Assembly (NCBI RefSeq): GCF_001039355.2
Contig: NW_019775025.1
Coordinates: forward strand, 1 to 64,000
Reading direction: 5' to 3'
DNA: 64,000 nucleotides
From: Lingula anatina
Taxonomy: Eukaryota; Brachiopoda; Lingulata; Lingulida; Lingulidae
Shown here one piece after another: positions 52,601-63,985 of this stretch. Made by a program: the position numbers and the translations under genes. Within the stretch, counting starts at the first letter, position 1. Every line of letters starts with the position of its first letter. The notes beneath the pieces are model-generated. The model saw nothing but the letters and a program-made list of their open reading frames with translations. It was not told the origin of the DNA and made no database searches.

Positions 52601-53155
52601 AAAAAGATAGAATTGCTAAAAAGAGAACTATCCTATTACAAGGGAAAGACGGGGATAGCACCAGCATTAGACGAAGCTCCGAAGGCACCTCTTAAAGGTA
52701 AGAGGAATTGTTACTGCTAGAGTCTTATGTAAGGGATAAATAAATGAAAGCTGCTTATAATGAAACATTTTATGAAAACAAATGACATATATGATGGTAA
52801 GTTGTTTTTTTTTTACACATTTGCAATGGCCTGTGTATAATACATATTACTATAGTGAATTGAGAAATCATTTATTTGATATTTACTACCATGTAATCAT
52901 CAACCAAATTGGATCACAAGTGGCTAATCACTATTTCCTTTCATCCATTTTGATGATCAGTGCATTGTATTTCATACCATTTCAGGTGTCACCAACAGTC
53001 CTCGTGCCAGCCCAGCAAGACCTGCTCCGGTGACAACAGGATCTTTTCCAGATCAGAAAAGCAGTGAGAACTATAACTGGCTGGCAGGTGGAGTAGACTG
53101 GGATAAAAACGATGTTAAAGCTGATGAACAACCCTCAGAATGCACCACGCAATGA
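29158..53155 (+). CDS. CENPE: Centromere-associated kinesin CENP-E (kinesin-7)
   Basis: A 53-coding-exon model closes in frame from ATG 29158 to TGA 53153-53155, 2402 residues (human about 2700). An N-terminal kinesin motor (about residues 1-335) is followed by the neck and a very long coiled-coil rod, ending in a short Pro/Ser-rich tail and a CaaX box, CTTQ. The RxTWCPGK block after the neck and the motor details ([22 protein letters not shown]) fit CENP-E rather than other kinesins. CENP-E is the plus-end motor that carries chromosomes to the spindle equator and works at the kinetochore in checkpoint signalling. Much of the rod is built from duplicated phase-0 exons. Exon coordinates are given in the segment entries. 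Exon 27 could start at 40583 or 40589. Alternative isoforms that skip repeat exons would stay in frame. Confidence 0.92.
33084..35052 (+). other. CENPE: CENP-E neck and proximal rod, exons 11-16
   Basis: Exons: 33084-33242, 33515-33674, 33825-33898, 34252-34367, 34618-34768, 34978-35052. Exon 11 is strongly coiled coil ([19 protein letters not shown]). Exon 12 has [10 protein letters not shown], a CENP-E landmark, then a Ser-rich stretch. At the end of exon 14 the donor must be GTAGGT at 34368, because reading on gives a stop. Confidence 0.85.
35790..40463 (+). repeat. CENPE: CENP-E exon array 1: five A/B exon pairs of 41+41 residues
   Basis: Ten exons, all 123 bases and phase 0. A: 35790-35912, 37110-37232, 38247-38369, 38984-39106, 40044-40166. 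B: 36450-36572, 37863-37985, 38605-38727, 39278-39400, 40341-40463. A exons read [19 protein letters not shown] and B exons [20 protein letters not shown], with few changes. Residues about 605-1014. The introns are also similar between units. A and B resemble each other and the start of the next exon ([20 protein letters not shown]), so the pair itself came from an older duplication. Confidence 0.9.
36105..36400 (+). mobile_element. LINE reverse-transcriptase fragment in intron A1-B1
   Basis: Broken frames read [22 protein letters not shown] and [15 protein letters not shown], then an IESILQG-like piece. This is the order seen near the 3' end of the reverse-transcriptase ORF of many non-LTR retrotransposons. 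Related, more decayed copies lie at about 37530-37800 and 38430-38530 in the next two A-B introns. Clade not determined. Confidence 0.65.
40583..42229 (+). other. CENPE: CENP-E rod exons between the two arrays
   Basis: Exons 40583-40852, 41053-41142, 41322-41505, 41716-41906, 42137-42229. All are coiled-coil-like, rich in Glu, Lys, Gln and Leu. Exon 41322 contains [20 protein letters not shown] and exon 41716 [15 protein letters not shown]. These exons are mostly single copy. The 40583 exon begins with a segment related to array 1. Confidence 0.82.
42901..42945. repeat. (AACAT)n pentanucleotide repeat
   Basis: Nine perfect AACAT units in the CENP-E intron before the first C exon. Confidence 0.95.
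43521..43602. repeat. (AT)n microsatellite
   Basis: About 40 TA/AT units directly after the donor of the second D exon of CENP-E. The long run at the 5' splice site might vary in length between individuals. Confidence 0.95.
43660..44836. mobile_element. hAT-like transposon remnant with TTF zinc-finger frame
   Basis: Begins CAGGGCTCGACAGTAA and ends TTAGTGTCAAGCCCTG, an imperfect inverted pair. It is flanked by GTTTA at 43655-43659 and 44837-44841. Subterminal CTGGCCCGAAGGGC words occur at both ends. Inside, on the plus strand, frames from about 44007 to 44508 read [13 protein letters not shown] and then, after a frameshift, [23 protein letters not shown] and [19 protein letters not shown] with QHL after it. 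This resembles the TTF-type zinc finger at the N terminus of hAT-family proteins. A stop and a frameshift break it, and no catalytic domain follows. It sits in the intron between the second D and second C exons of CENP-E. Confidence 0.75.
47790..53155 (+). other. CENPE: CENP-E distal rod and tail exons
   Basis: Exons: 47790-47948, 48252-48344, 48630-48722, 48915-48998, 49371-49481, 49701-49817, 50048-50140, 50686-50946, 51297-51669, 51990-52161, 52600-52697, 52986-53155. The exons at 48252, 48630 and 48915 are related to one another (LEEQT..LQ.T..ELEAKL.EK). Those at 50686 and 51297 share IRH...CC.EAD.EL.QEK.EH. Exons 51990 to the end are less repetitive and include a Ser-rich piece. The last exon is Pro/Ser-rich ([16 protein letters not shown]) and ends ECTTQ. 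Confidence 0.85.
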
Positions 53156-54644
53156 AAAACTTTGAACAGTTATTGCCAAAGTTATGAATAAGTGGAAATG
53201 TGATAACATTGAAATGACACTTTGATGCCAGTCTTTCATGTCAGAAAGTCATTTTTATAACATGTTAATCAAACTGGAGAGGGCAATGTGTGCATAGTAA
53301 CATTCCATGCCACCTTCTGAAATATTGTGACAAAAATGTATGTTCTGCATTCTAAGAACCATTGGGTTAATTGTTTAATAAGCCAGTGAATTTCTTTTAA
53401 ATATTGAAATTTGAAAATGGGTTTTGTTTTTGTAATGAACCTTAATTTTACTATAATTTATAAAAATGATTATGTTAACTTGTGAATAAGAGTGAGAAGT
53501 AATTTTGTACAAGTGTGATAAGTGCATGTGTCATTAATGTATGAAATTAAAACAACTGTGTTTAAGAGGGACAGTTTCAGTACTATTTATGTTGACCAAA
53601 TAACTTTTCATTCACATATCAGGCACAAGTTTTTCCAAAGAATTGTGGAATTCTGGAATTTTCAATTTAGTTCCGATTTAGTGTCAAGCCAGCAAGCTTG
53701 TTTGAGCAGGCAAGTCTATTTTACAACTGGGCGGCTTTTCAAAGTTCTCATCATCAAAGACAAGACAAAAGTCAAACTCGAACATGTGCCAATGTTAAAT
53801 TTGATGCCTATTTAGCTGTACCCAGGTGGTATGAAAGAAGCATTGAACTATAGAGGAGTGTGGTGACATGCATGGAGTAAACGGAGAAAGAGCTCAGTAG
53901 AGAGCACAACATGAAGCTGTTACCTAAAACATATCAACTAGACAGTAAAGCTGGTGAATATCCAGCTCCAAAAAAGTTTGTAACAATATTTACCAAAATC
54001 AAAAATAATGAATTTAAAAAATCAAAGAAACAGATTCAATAGCATCTGTGCAAGATATATGGCAGGTTTTCCAAATTCTTATAAAAAAGAAAAATCAGCA
54101 GCATGTATGTGGTGTCTAAAAGAATTTTCACTCTTCTCAAGTATGGTTTTCTTTTCCATGTCTGGTATATGTGGATGGGGTGGTTTTAGTACTTTTCATT
54201 TAAACACTTGCCATCATTTCAGTCTGGTTGCTGATACAAGTTCTCATCTTATCAAAATTGATGTTGAAATGCCTTTGCAGACTGAAAACCTCTCTATAAG
54301 TGCTAACTGTTTTTATCCCCCCCCCCCCCCCCCAAAAAAAACTGCACCACTAAGACATGTTATTGAATACTTTATTAATACACCCATCATAGGAAATGTC
54401 AAATATAATCACCATCTAAATTCATGTATATGAAGCAAGATTTAGTCATTCAAGCTATGTAATAATGCATTTGCACTTAAAATTAAAGAAAGTTAAATCT
54501 GTCATTACTGAAATGATCAGTACAACCCAGCTTTTCCTTAAAATACATACTAATCTGAAAGGCATGTTTATGTAACATAATACATAGGCACTAGGAAAAG
54601 TTCTGGAGGCTAATTCACCAAATTATGAGTCATAAGCCAAATCT
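53156..54644. other. Convergent 3' region of CENP-E and eIF5
   Basis: ATTAAA at 53546-53551 is a candidate poly(A) signal for CENP-E. A poly(C) run followed by A lies near 54318-54340. No coding exon recognised. Confidence 0.45.
54371..54376 (-). terminator. Candidate poly(A) signal of eIF5
   Basis: TTTATT on the plus strand, AATAAA on the minus strand, about 270 bases after the eIF5 stop codon. Confidence 0.5.
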
Positions 54645-56770
54645 CTAAATGGCATCAATATCCAGATCATCATCCTCCTCTTCTTCCTCCTTCGAAACTT
54701 GGGTCTCAGTCTTCAGTTGACCAGCCGGGGCCTTGTTGGAATACTCGATCTAAAAAACATGCATATTAACATGTTAGAAACCAAAATGGTATAATTTGAA
54801 TAAAGCAAGATGTTACCGGCACTGATTTCAAAAATATCTCCATAAAAGAGATATCTCCATTTTTACAGAACTTGTATGTTACAAAAACCCTGTATGTTGT
54901 ACACTGAAAAACAAGTAATTTTTTTCAAACACCCCAAAAATTACTACATAAAGAACATGTATTTACTTCTAGGTCTTCTTCTTCCTCTTCCTCCTCATCA
55001 CTCTCCTCCTCCTCAGCTTCCTTCAGCCACTTTAGGAATGGGGTTGCAGCATTGTGGATATCCTGGGCTACTGCCTTAGAAACATATTTCTTAGACACCT
55101 ATAAAGATAAGTAAAAAAATTCGAGAACCTTAATAAAAGTCACCATAAGCCTTAAGTAACAAACAAAGAAAAGTTGCAAATCATGCACAACCATCCACAC
55201 ATTTACTTGAATGATTTAATGAAACCTAATCAACTCAGATTAACAACATCAAAAATATTTGCACATTTGTTGTTTCTGAGCAATCAAATTAATTCAACAT
55301 TGTGATTTCATAAAACTACAAAACATTTCCGTGTATTATCACATATCTTATAAAACCTTTTTCTTCCATGAAATAAATCTCTACCTTGTTTCCCCATTCC
55401 TGAATGACCTCTTCATCCACAATGTCTAGATCATAGAGTGCCTTCAGAATACCACAAACTTTGGGCATCAACTGATCTCTGTACACATTACCAATCAACT
55501 GCTCCACGCCACCTAGCATGTACCTCTGGGCCTTGGGGTTCTGGTTAGTGATCTGAAAGGTAGAATTGTCCATTAACGTAAATTGAGTTGAACATTATTT
55601 CAAGGAACTAGCTGGCTGCTCCTGTTGTATAAGTCTATTCAGTCATGTAGGAATGTTTTCTGTGCAACACTGAAAAAAGAAGATTCTACTTTTCATATTT
55701 TTATTTCATCTAACCAAGTTAAATTATTATTTTCATTTAACCCTTTCTTTTTAATTACCCATTAATTCAAAATTTTACAAACTCATAACAAAAAAGATTA
55801 TCTGTGAGACCTTAACATAATTATCAGAAGTTCAATTATCTTAAGAAAAATCCTTACCCTCAGGAAAATTAGACGGTAATCTTTCAACTCTTTAACAATA
55901 TTTTCCGACAGCAGGACCTCACACAAAATGAGTGGTGCCTTGTCTTTGACTTCTAGTTTCTCTGCTTCTGCTAATATTTCCTTGTCAGAGCCGATAAGAT
56001 TGCCAGACTCCTTTTTGTTCTAAAATAAATACAAATTGTTAATAATAATAATAATTCTACAATATTGTAAACAATAACAATCAATCAATTTTTAGCAAAC
56101 TGGTGTACAATATGAAAATTATTAGAAAAAAATATCTAAACATTCTGATAATAAAATATTTTCATATCAGTTAGAAATCACTCATGTAAGTGCACTCATC
56201 TGCTTTGTACCTTCACAAAGGAATAGAACAGGTCTGCTCTCTCCTTTGGCGTTTTCTCCAAGTCCTCAGTAAGTGCCAGGGTTTGTGCAGCAGTAGACAG
56301 TTCTTCCATCCTCTTCTTCACAGCCTCTTCACTGACATCTTCACCCCAATCAGCATCATCCCCGCCATCAGTCTACAAATGAGTACAAAATTTCAATCAC
56401 TTTTCAAAGAAAGGCAACAAAAAAGGTAAAGTTTGTCAAAATTCTGAATTGAAACAAGATGTCTTGTAACTAACTTGCAAGTACCAGCATACAATGACAA
56501 TTCCCTTACCTCTGGTTGTGATTGATCAAAGTTGGCTTCCCCAGACCGGATTGCAGCACTCTGCTCCTGGGCATTGAGTTCTTTGATCTCAGGACTGGAG
56601 GGGGCGTTCTCTCCATCACCTCCGTTCATCTCCTTCTCATCCTTGGACCTACCCTTCTTGCTACGCTTCTCTTTCTTAATTGGTGTCAGTCCAGTGCTTG
56701 GTTCCTTGAAAGAAAAAAATCAATTACAGAACATTACTTTTAAAATCATTTCACCAGGTACAGTCTAAAA

Positions 56771-56844
<74 letters not shown>

Positions 56845-58625
56845 ATTTAAATATAATCAAGGTTAAATCTGTAAAAAATAAATAAATAAATAAATAAAAT
56901 GCATCAAATTGAACTTTCAGTCTGAGGTCAGTGTGTGTGAAAACAGTTCATGGTCTGCAATACAGTCAGGAAATGAACAGTCACTTACAGGCTCAGGTGG
57001 GTTCTTCAGTATGTAAGTGGTAAGCTTGTGTGTCATATCCACCATGCCAGTGTAACCACAGGCACTGCAACGTTGACCAATCTGCTGACGTTTTTGGCTG
57101 ATGCTCTGAAAAGCAAAAAGGGAACAAAATTGATAGGTGAGGGTACTTGAATTGGCCACTCTTATATTCCAATATATATAAGCAATTGCCAATTTAATAG
57201 AATGTAACAGGCTTTGTAACAAATTCATAAAAACTGGGTCAGAAAGATTAAAATGTCATGTAAGAGAGGGAAATACTTCAATGGATAGCAAGAAATAGTC
57301 TGCAACAAAGTAACACATGAGGATTACAACAGCTGATAACAATTGCATCAGGGACACCAAACAAGAGAAAAAAAATCCAATTACCAAATTTACACAACTC
57401 ACCAGTAAGGTTTCTGGATTTTCACACTCTGGGCAGAGCACAAACTTCTTGATAAAGCCATCCAGCAAATCCTGTAGTTTGGCAGAGTCATGGGCACCAT
57501 TCACAATGAAGCGCTCATTTTTTAAGTCAAATTGTGTTTGGGCACCCAACTCACAACCAAAAAACTTAGTAGGGTCTGTAATGCCATATATAAAAATAAG
57601 GACAGTATTCTATAATATATATATATTTTTTCAAATTAGATGATTTAAAATATATTATGTCAGTATTAGCTCTGTTAGTTACCATCAAAAGAAATCTTTA
57701 CATTGCAGTGTAAATAAAATAAGTTGTTCACTTACAAGTGGGAGGTCTTCCCAGTGCCTTTGCAACTTCAGGCATGTTTGCAATGACAGTTTTGATACCA
57801 TTTCCCTTTCCCTCAACCTGACAAAAATAATGACTGAAGCATTAAGAGAGAAATTCAGTGCATTTAGTAATACATTAGTATGCAAGTTGGTTTGTGAATC
57901 AGGGCTCCTTGCAGACCTGTAATCAGCATAAGAAATAGAATGACATTTGCATGGCATAAACAGATGTGCTCAACCATTGGTATTTTTTTAAATACTATTC
58001 CACAGAAAATGTACTTTCCCCAATATAATGTTGAACCTATTATTCTATGTGAATAATATCTCATCCATTAACCCAACAATCTGTTTTATGGGCAGATACA
58101 GGAAATGTCATTATGTGCTATAAATAACATACATTGCATCTCAGATGCTTATCAAGGTTGCTCTACTAACATGTTCTTACATAAAAGAAAATTTCTGTAA
58201 AATTAAGTGATTGACTACAATGCTGAATTTTCAGATAAATAAAAAATTAGGTTTTGCCCAAAGCTCAATGTTAGAAACTGATCTACACAAACTTTAAACA
58301 TCCAAATGGGCAATTCAGTATAACATAAAAACTCATGCAAGAGCACTTGCATTTCAATATATGTTAACACTCTGTCAAAGCATTTGCTCATACATTTCAT
58401 TTGTCCAACAATTGTAATTCAACAGGCTGAATCACAAACTAAGGTGTGCCATGCTAGGTTAAGGTGGATACATTTAATGATTGGATTTGATACACTACAT
58501 TTTACCTACTAATGATTACAAACAAATTTATAGATTATTACTTTTAAACTCACCTTGGCTATGAGCCGTGGCATCTTGTAGCGGTAGAACTGATCGGAGA
58601 CATTTCTGTTGACATTGAGAGCCAT
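54645..58625 (-). CDS. EIF5: Eukaryotic translation initiation factor 5
   Basis: Ten minus-strand exons: 58625-58554, 57817-57736, 57575-57403, 57105-56989, 56704-56510, 56372-56211, 56019-55858, 55552-55385, 55098-54967, 54749-54645. They give 455 residues (human 431). The N terminus [20 protein letters not shown] keeps Arg15, the arginine needed for GTPase activation of eIF2. The zinc-binding domain shows CPEC and CSACG. A charged linker follows, then the C-terminal HEAT-type W2 domain ([18 protein letters not shown] onward) with [19 protein letters not shown]. It ends in acidic boxes and DLDIDAI, as in animal eIF5. eIF5 acts in the 43S/48S complex to trigger GTP hydrolysis on start-codon recognition. 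An acceptor at 58795-58796 and a donor at 60003-60004 indicate an untranslated first exon near 60.0-60.15 kb. Confidence 0.96.
56788..56842. repeat. (TA)n microsatellite after poly(A)
   Basis: A poly(A) run at about 56768-56787 and then interrupted TA units, in an eIF5 intron. Confidence 0.9.
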
Positions 58626-60150
58626 GATGCCGTACTTCTATATAGTTTATGTCTACTACAAATACTTCCTAAATTACCACGATAATCACGAGGACGGCAA
58701 TTCTTGCTGAATTTCATATAAAAATTTGTTGTTGGGATTTTTATAGTCTCTTTTATTTTATGACCTGTGTCGAGCAAACGGCACGGAGGTAGAACTGAAA
58801 AGAAAAAGAAAAAGCAATAAAAAGATGTAATCCGATATTACACATTTCAGTTTGAAAAGGCATGTGCTCTTTGTATTGTGTAAAAATCCCCGATTTAAAC
58901 TTGCATGAGAGCATTCAATCATATTATGAATTTTATCAACTGTTTTATCATTCTTTAATTTCTTTAGTATTGTGTCAGCCTATGACAGTTGCCTGGGAAT
59001 TAGTAGCAAGCACTGAAAATACCAGAGGTTTCAATATTGATACCTCAAGGTGTCTGTGGTAAATATTACAGCTACAACTATGTCCTTTAATATCACTAGT
59101 GAATTTTTCCATGGATGACATTCTAGTTGGACAACCTCACTATATCAGCATCAGTATATTTAGTTAGATATACAGATATTGATAGGGTGCATAGAAATAA
59201 TGAGGACTTTTAGCTAGTTGGAAAACATCAATTCATTCAAATTGCAGGTTGATGTGATATTGTGACCTTATTGATAAGTGTTTGTCATGCTGATAATTTT
59301 ACTGATATTGTATAACAACTTCAGGGTGCCCTTTTTTGGAGCAGAAATGAAACAGATCTGGCTAACTGCTAAATAATTTATGTTCTCAGCTATCACCATT
59401 AAACTTTTGTAATATATATCCAATTAAATATATAAACAGGTCAAAAACTTCTACTGATAAACTGATCACTATTCTTTCATATTACTTTCATATTGCAGGT
59501 TTTCATTTCATTTTGTTTCCTTTGTCACATAGGCCTAGGTTATTCTGCACACTGAAGGTGTAAGACCACAGAATTTCTCACAGATCAATCATCCTTAATC
59601 TTTATCATATTATATTTCCTTTCCTTTTTTATATGGAAAGGACGGGCAGCATAGTATTCGGTGTCATAATAATAATGCAAGTCAGAAAAGGGGCTGCAAA
59701 AAAGGTGATGTAGACATGATAATGTAATTCTGACAATGAATGTTTTGAAATGTGTACATAACACTAAAGATTGACATTATAATTTTCCAACATGCAATTT
59801 AAATACTGCTTTATACAAAAACATTGCCTCCTGTGTCGAGAATAAATGTTGAGACGCAGTAAAAACAGCCGTCGTCATTTGACATTGTCGTCACACTAAC
59901 CATACGGCGTAATGACAGCTACCTGTCCAAATATAAATTAGCATTGTCATAAGCTACCAAAGACAATTAAGAAAGTGTTCATGGAATTACAGATTTTCTC
60001 TTACCTTTTTGTCGCGAAAAAGTCATAAAAACGCTGGAATATTTGGAAAAGAAAGAACGTGGCGTGGTGAAAATATGGCGCTGGGACAAGGTCCCGAAGA
60101 TTGCTCGCACTCTGTCGATTTTCTCCGACGGACAGACACCAGAATCTAAA
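58626..60150 (-). promoter_or_regulatory. EIF5: eIF5 leader, first intron and promoter area
   Basis: The leader part of the first coding exon is 58626-58794, after an acceptor CTTTTCAG on the minus strand. The intron runs to a donor at 60003-60004 and an untranslated exon from 60005 upward. The exon area contains AAATATGGCGCTG, resembling a YY1-type site. The intron shows no other gene. Confidence 0.5.
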
Positions 60151-60924
60151 AAATAAAGATCAAGTTTAGAACTTCGAACATCGTCCTTTAATAAGTATGG
60201 TAAATTGCTTAATAAAGCTACTGGGATAGATGTTAAATCACGATATCGATGAACACATTATCATACCTTATGATTCTTGGCGATGAGGAAATACCCGGAT
60301 GGTGACGTCGCTAATCATGACGACACAGGTCGATGGTTCACCAAAAGGTGGCACTGGGTGTTCAATAAAAATTGAAAAAAAAAAAAACGTTATATTGCTT
60401 TTAAATAACTACAATCAACAGTTTACTGAAGGCTTTCTTATAGTAAAAAAAAATCATGACTATGGTCGAAGTTTGAAGGTGATGGGATCCGAATAAGACG
60501 AATAGGGCGCCGTGTGTAAATTCCCCCACGTTTTTTAAAAAGTAGGCCCCTATAGGACCCCGTAGGTCCCTACATGTACAGTGTAGGATTAAAACCCAGA
60601 GACGTGGTGTGGATACTCATTATAATTATGGCATCCCCGTCACATTTCGAACAATTCAGCTACTTACCACTGGAAAAAAAATGAAGATTTACCATGCACA
60701 AGGAAGCGCGTAACATTTTCTGGAAAAAAAAAAGCTACCCAGCACAAAGTTTATAAGTAAAAACGTGCACGTACGCCTACTCTAAATGTACCAAACGCGT
60801 TCTTCATTTCTAGACTACTAGTATTCGGCTATATAGTATATCTTGACTTTCTGTTGCGTTGTCAATTGCAAGATTGGGAAATTTGTCAACAACAACACCA
60901 AAAAAAAAAATAATAAAAAAAAAC

Positions 60925-60979
<55 letters not shown>

Positions 60980-61439
60980 GGCTTATACTCAGACTATAAG
61001 TTAATAGACAGTTATTTAAATAATTAAAATTATCCAACTCTCTAGTGAACTGACACATATATAGCTCTTCAATAAAACAAAAAGCGCTCGGCATATATAG
61101 CCTACTCAGTAGGCCTACTCGTATTTATAAGCTCATGCATGTGTTCTGAAACGATTTGAACTTTTTTCTTTGACGGTACCTGCGACAGTTTTATGAGTTG
61201 CATTATATGATTATTTGAATGGTGTATTATTTTTGTACAGAACTGCCAGATCAAGGATATCAGGGTGGAGGAGGCATAAAGGGGGGGGGGGGGATCCGCA
61301 GTCCATGCAAACGCACCCCATTTCGGTCCCATTTAATGTAAAATTACTCATATTTATCAAATATTATTACAGCTAGTAAAAAGTAGGCGCGTGAAAAGTT
61401 ATACGTTTCCAAATAATGAGTAACTTAGACGAACAGCAT
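60151..61439. other. Intergenic region
   Basis: Contains an AAT microsatellite at about 60925-60979 and a poly(G) run near 61281-61292. No coding exon recognised. Confidence 0.5.
60925..60979. repeat. (AAT)n microsatellite
   Basis: About 18 AAT units after A-rich sequence. It gives a spurious poly-Leu frame on the minus strand. Confidence 0.95.
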
Positions 61440-61817
61440 TCCCCGAAAAAAATTGGTATTTTAGAGGGCCATTTGGGGGGGGACCGTAGATATATATAGT
61501 CAGGAGGCTGGAGGATAAAAAGAGGGCTTCAATAGTCCAACGGTTCATTGGTCCGAATGTTCACTAAAGAACCTTCGGACCAATGAACCCTTGATTAAAA
61601 AAACCAATGAAAAATGTTACCATTTTTCGGACCTAAGATCTAATATATCTATATCAGTTTATTAGACCTTAATTCGGACTATCGAGACCCCCCGTTTAAA
61701 ACTATGATTCAGCTAGTCAAAAATCTAATTTCAAGAGGGGACCATTGGTGTGATTTTTTCACTGAAATTGCGAAGGGGGGTCAGGACCCCCCTATCATCC
61801 CCCTAAATCCGCCACTG
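61440..61817. mobile_element. Interspersed inverted-repeat element, copy 2, with nested hairpin element
   Basis: Reverse-oriented relative of the 27122-27384 element: the stretches 61455-61490 and about 61690-61815 match it, ending CCGCCACTGA. They are separated by about 190 bases that contain a hairpin-rich insert (about 61532-61682). The left end is uncertain. Confidence 0.5.
61532..61682. repeat. Hairpin element with repeated GTCCGAA words
   Basis: GGTTCATTGGTCCGAA at 61542-61557 is the exact reverse complement of 61574-61589, and the loop contains a further GTTC/GAAC pair. ATAGTCC at 61532-61538 is mirrored by GGACTAT at 61676-61682. GTCCGAA or its close variants recur in both orientations. 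Confidence 0.65.
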
Positions 61818-62038
61818 AGTGAGGCTATACTGAGTGCTCGTCATCAAACTAAGTCAACGCTCTAATATATTGGGATTGATTTTTAAACTGGCAGAAAATA
61901 GGGGAAAAGAGATCAAATAAAGAAACTAGGAGAAAAGGAAAATAAATGAAAATTGGCGAAATATCTTTAAGCAAATGTGAAAATTTATTGAAACAGTAGA
62001 AAGAGAGGGGAAAACTTTACGAGAATAATCTCGTACAA

Positions 62039-62078
62039 TCTCGCGTGATGTCTACATCACCTGCAGGCCGCCATCTTG
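62039..62078 (+). promoter_or_regulatory. Probable promoter of the right-hand gene
   Basis: TCTCGCG at 62039-62045 and GCCGCCATCTTG at 62067-62078 (YY1-type) in a short GC-richer patch. Such motifs mark starts of housekeeping genes in animals. A good donor (CAGC|GTAAGT) near 62419 could end a leader exon that joins the exon at 63914. Confidence 0.4.
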
Positions 62079-62419
62079 GGACTAGAAGGAAAGAAGGACG
62101 GTTGGGCTGGGCATTTGATCAAGACCAACGCTTTTCTAATGTACTTATTTGCCTTATGGTAGTGTATAACAATGACGTAGAGATATAGGAAGGAGCTGAT
62201 GAACTTGCGAGATATTTAGTTGTGTCACAGGAATGTTGAACTTGATGCGGAAGTAAAATTCACGTTACCGATCCACCTAAGTTGTCAACGACAACATACA
62301 GTCTGTACATTTATAGTTCCATACTTTATTGAGTTCACCCACCAAAACATTTTTTGTCGGTCACTGCCAAGGATCTAGGACCCCAAGCCTCACTAACTAA
62401 CCTCACATTTATTAAACAG

Positions 62420-63913
62420 CGTAAGTAATAAGATCTTGACAGTAGAGTTACAAAGCACTATAAATCCATTTTTACTGACTTGACGTTGTCATTGGATTGT
62501 ACCAACCCATAAATGTCTCAAAAATTACTTTGCATGCAAAATGTGGTTTCTTTTTCAATGTGGACACAATTATATTCATGATAGGATGCCATAGGCTTCC
62601 CAAATGCATTCAAATATTAGTAGTATTATTATCTTAATTTAGTTGGAATACTTTATTCGTTAGAATGGTACTAGGTGAAGCATAGGCATAGCCTTTCTCA
62701 TTGTTTTATTGTAAATTACCACTCTTATTAAAATTTAGAGAAATAAATCTCTTCATACTTTGAATAACACTCATAATCATTGATACTTAGAAATCATGAG
62801 CTCTATTTGGGTATTCTGGAATGAAAATCTAGTTGCCAGAGAACAGGGGTTTCCTCAGGCTCTGGGTACAGGATCTGGTAGTTCAAAATGTGAATCTATA
62901 ATTTGGTCATCAATTTACAGGGAGTCCAACCCAAGCAAAAATTTTAGGCGTCCAGCCGTCTTTGGAAATACAGGCCATCCTACGAGGCCTAATGGCCCTC
63001 TATATGACTGCTGAGAGCTCTCTGGGGAAAGCCTTGCCAGAGAGGCGTACAATAGTGTTGTTTCAAATCAAGCTACTCTTCATGAAAAGTAGTTTGGGGA
63101 CTGTTGTTGAATTTCAACTTATTTTGTCGGTCCAGTTTTTCAGCTTCCAGATTTTTGAGCTCTTATCATATTGTAAACTGCCTCTACCGCTAGAAAAGTT
63201 CTAAGGAAAAAAAAAACAATGAAGGAGTTTTGATCTGCGCTAGTTTATTTAATCTGCAAGCATTAAAGAAATTACTAATGTGGTTTAGATGTTTAAACCA
63301 AAACTGATAAATTGCTTTTTGGTACTAGGTTACTAACTGATAAGAGAATTTGTATACATTTCTGCTTAATGCAGGTCACAAGATGGATAACATCTTGGTG
63401 TGAGAAAAAGTGGACGTGCCTGTGTTCATTGTTCATGTTTCCAATGTAAATGCCAGATTACTTAATTCATGATGATAAATTATGTTACTTGTGTTTATTA
63501 TTATTGTTTCAGAAATATGAAATTTTGTGTCAAGAGGGGTGTGTGAGAATGTTTTATTTTAAAGCATCCTACTTAAAGACACCAAATTGCATGTTTTAAT
63601 TTGTAGTAATAATGAAGCTAGGTAGAAAGTTAGTTTTGTTTTATTTAATTATGTGATATATGATTAATTAATATTTTTTGTAGAAATTGCATCTGATGCA
63701 AGTATATTCTGTGGATTTTAGAACATATTGCAATAGTCTTGTCACATAATGTACTAGTACTGTTTTAAATGTATGTTTATTGTTTGGTAGTCCATCACTT
63801 GGTGCTTTGATGGTGCATGTTTAAATTTTTTTTCTTGAATGTGGAGTAATTGTCTTATTTCATGTATTGCTTGTTTTATGTTGCCTATTGCATGTGCTTT
63901 CTGTGTATTTCAG
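62420..63913 (+). other. Probable first intron of the right-hand gene
   Basis: AT-rich, between the candidate leader donor and the acceptor TGTATTTCAG ending at 63913. Frames inside show no recognisable domain. Confidence 0.35.
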
Positions 63914-63944
63914 GACATGTTTTGAACATTAAGTGCATGATCTA

Positions 63945-63985
63945 ATGACAGTCATGTCAACTGGAGAAGGAGACAGCGGGCAGAG
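63945..63985 (+). CDS. First coding exon of an unidentified gene (3' partial)
   Basis: An exon opens at 63914 after a good acceptor and ends at 63985 before GTAATG. In-frame ATGs at 63945 and 63954 follow an in-frame TAA at 63930, so this is likely the start of a protein: MTVMSTGEGDSGQ and then part of an Arg codon. Only about 14 residues are visible and I do not recognise the family. The promoter-like patch at 62.04-62.08 kb and a leader exon fit upstream. Confidence 0.4.

Noticed and set aside
53522-53815. 97-codon plus-strand frame after CENP-E
   Set aside because: No family resemblance; most likely 3' UTR or intergenic sequence.
60810-61000. Minus-strand frame rich in Leu across 60810-61094
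   Set aside because: It is the translation of an AAT microsatellite plus poly(A); no flanking coding signal.
62796-63204. Two overlapping plus-strand frames of 72-80 codons
   Set aside because: No recognisable domain, poor composition and position inside a probable intron.
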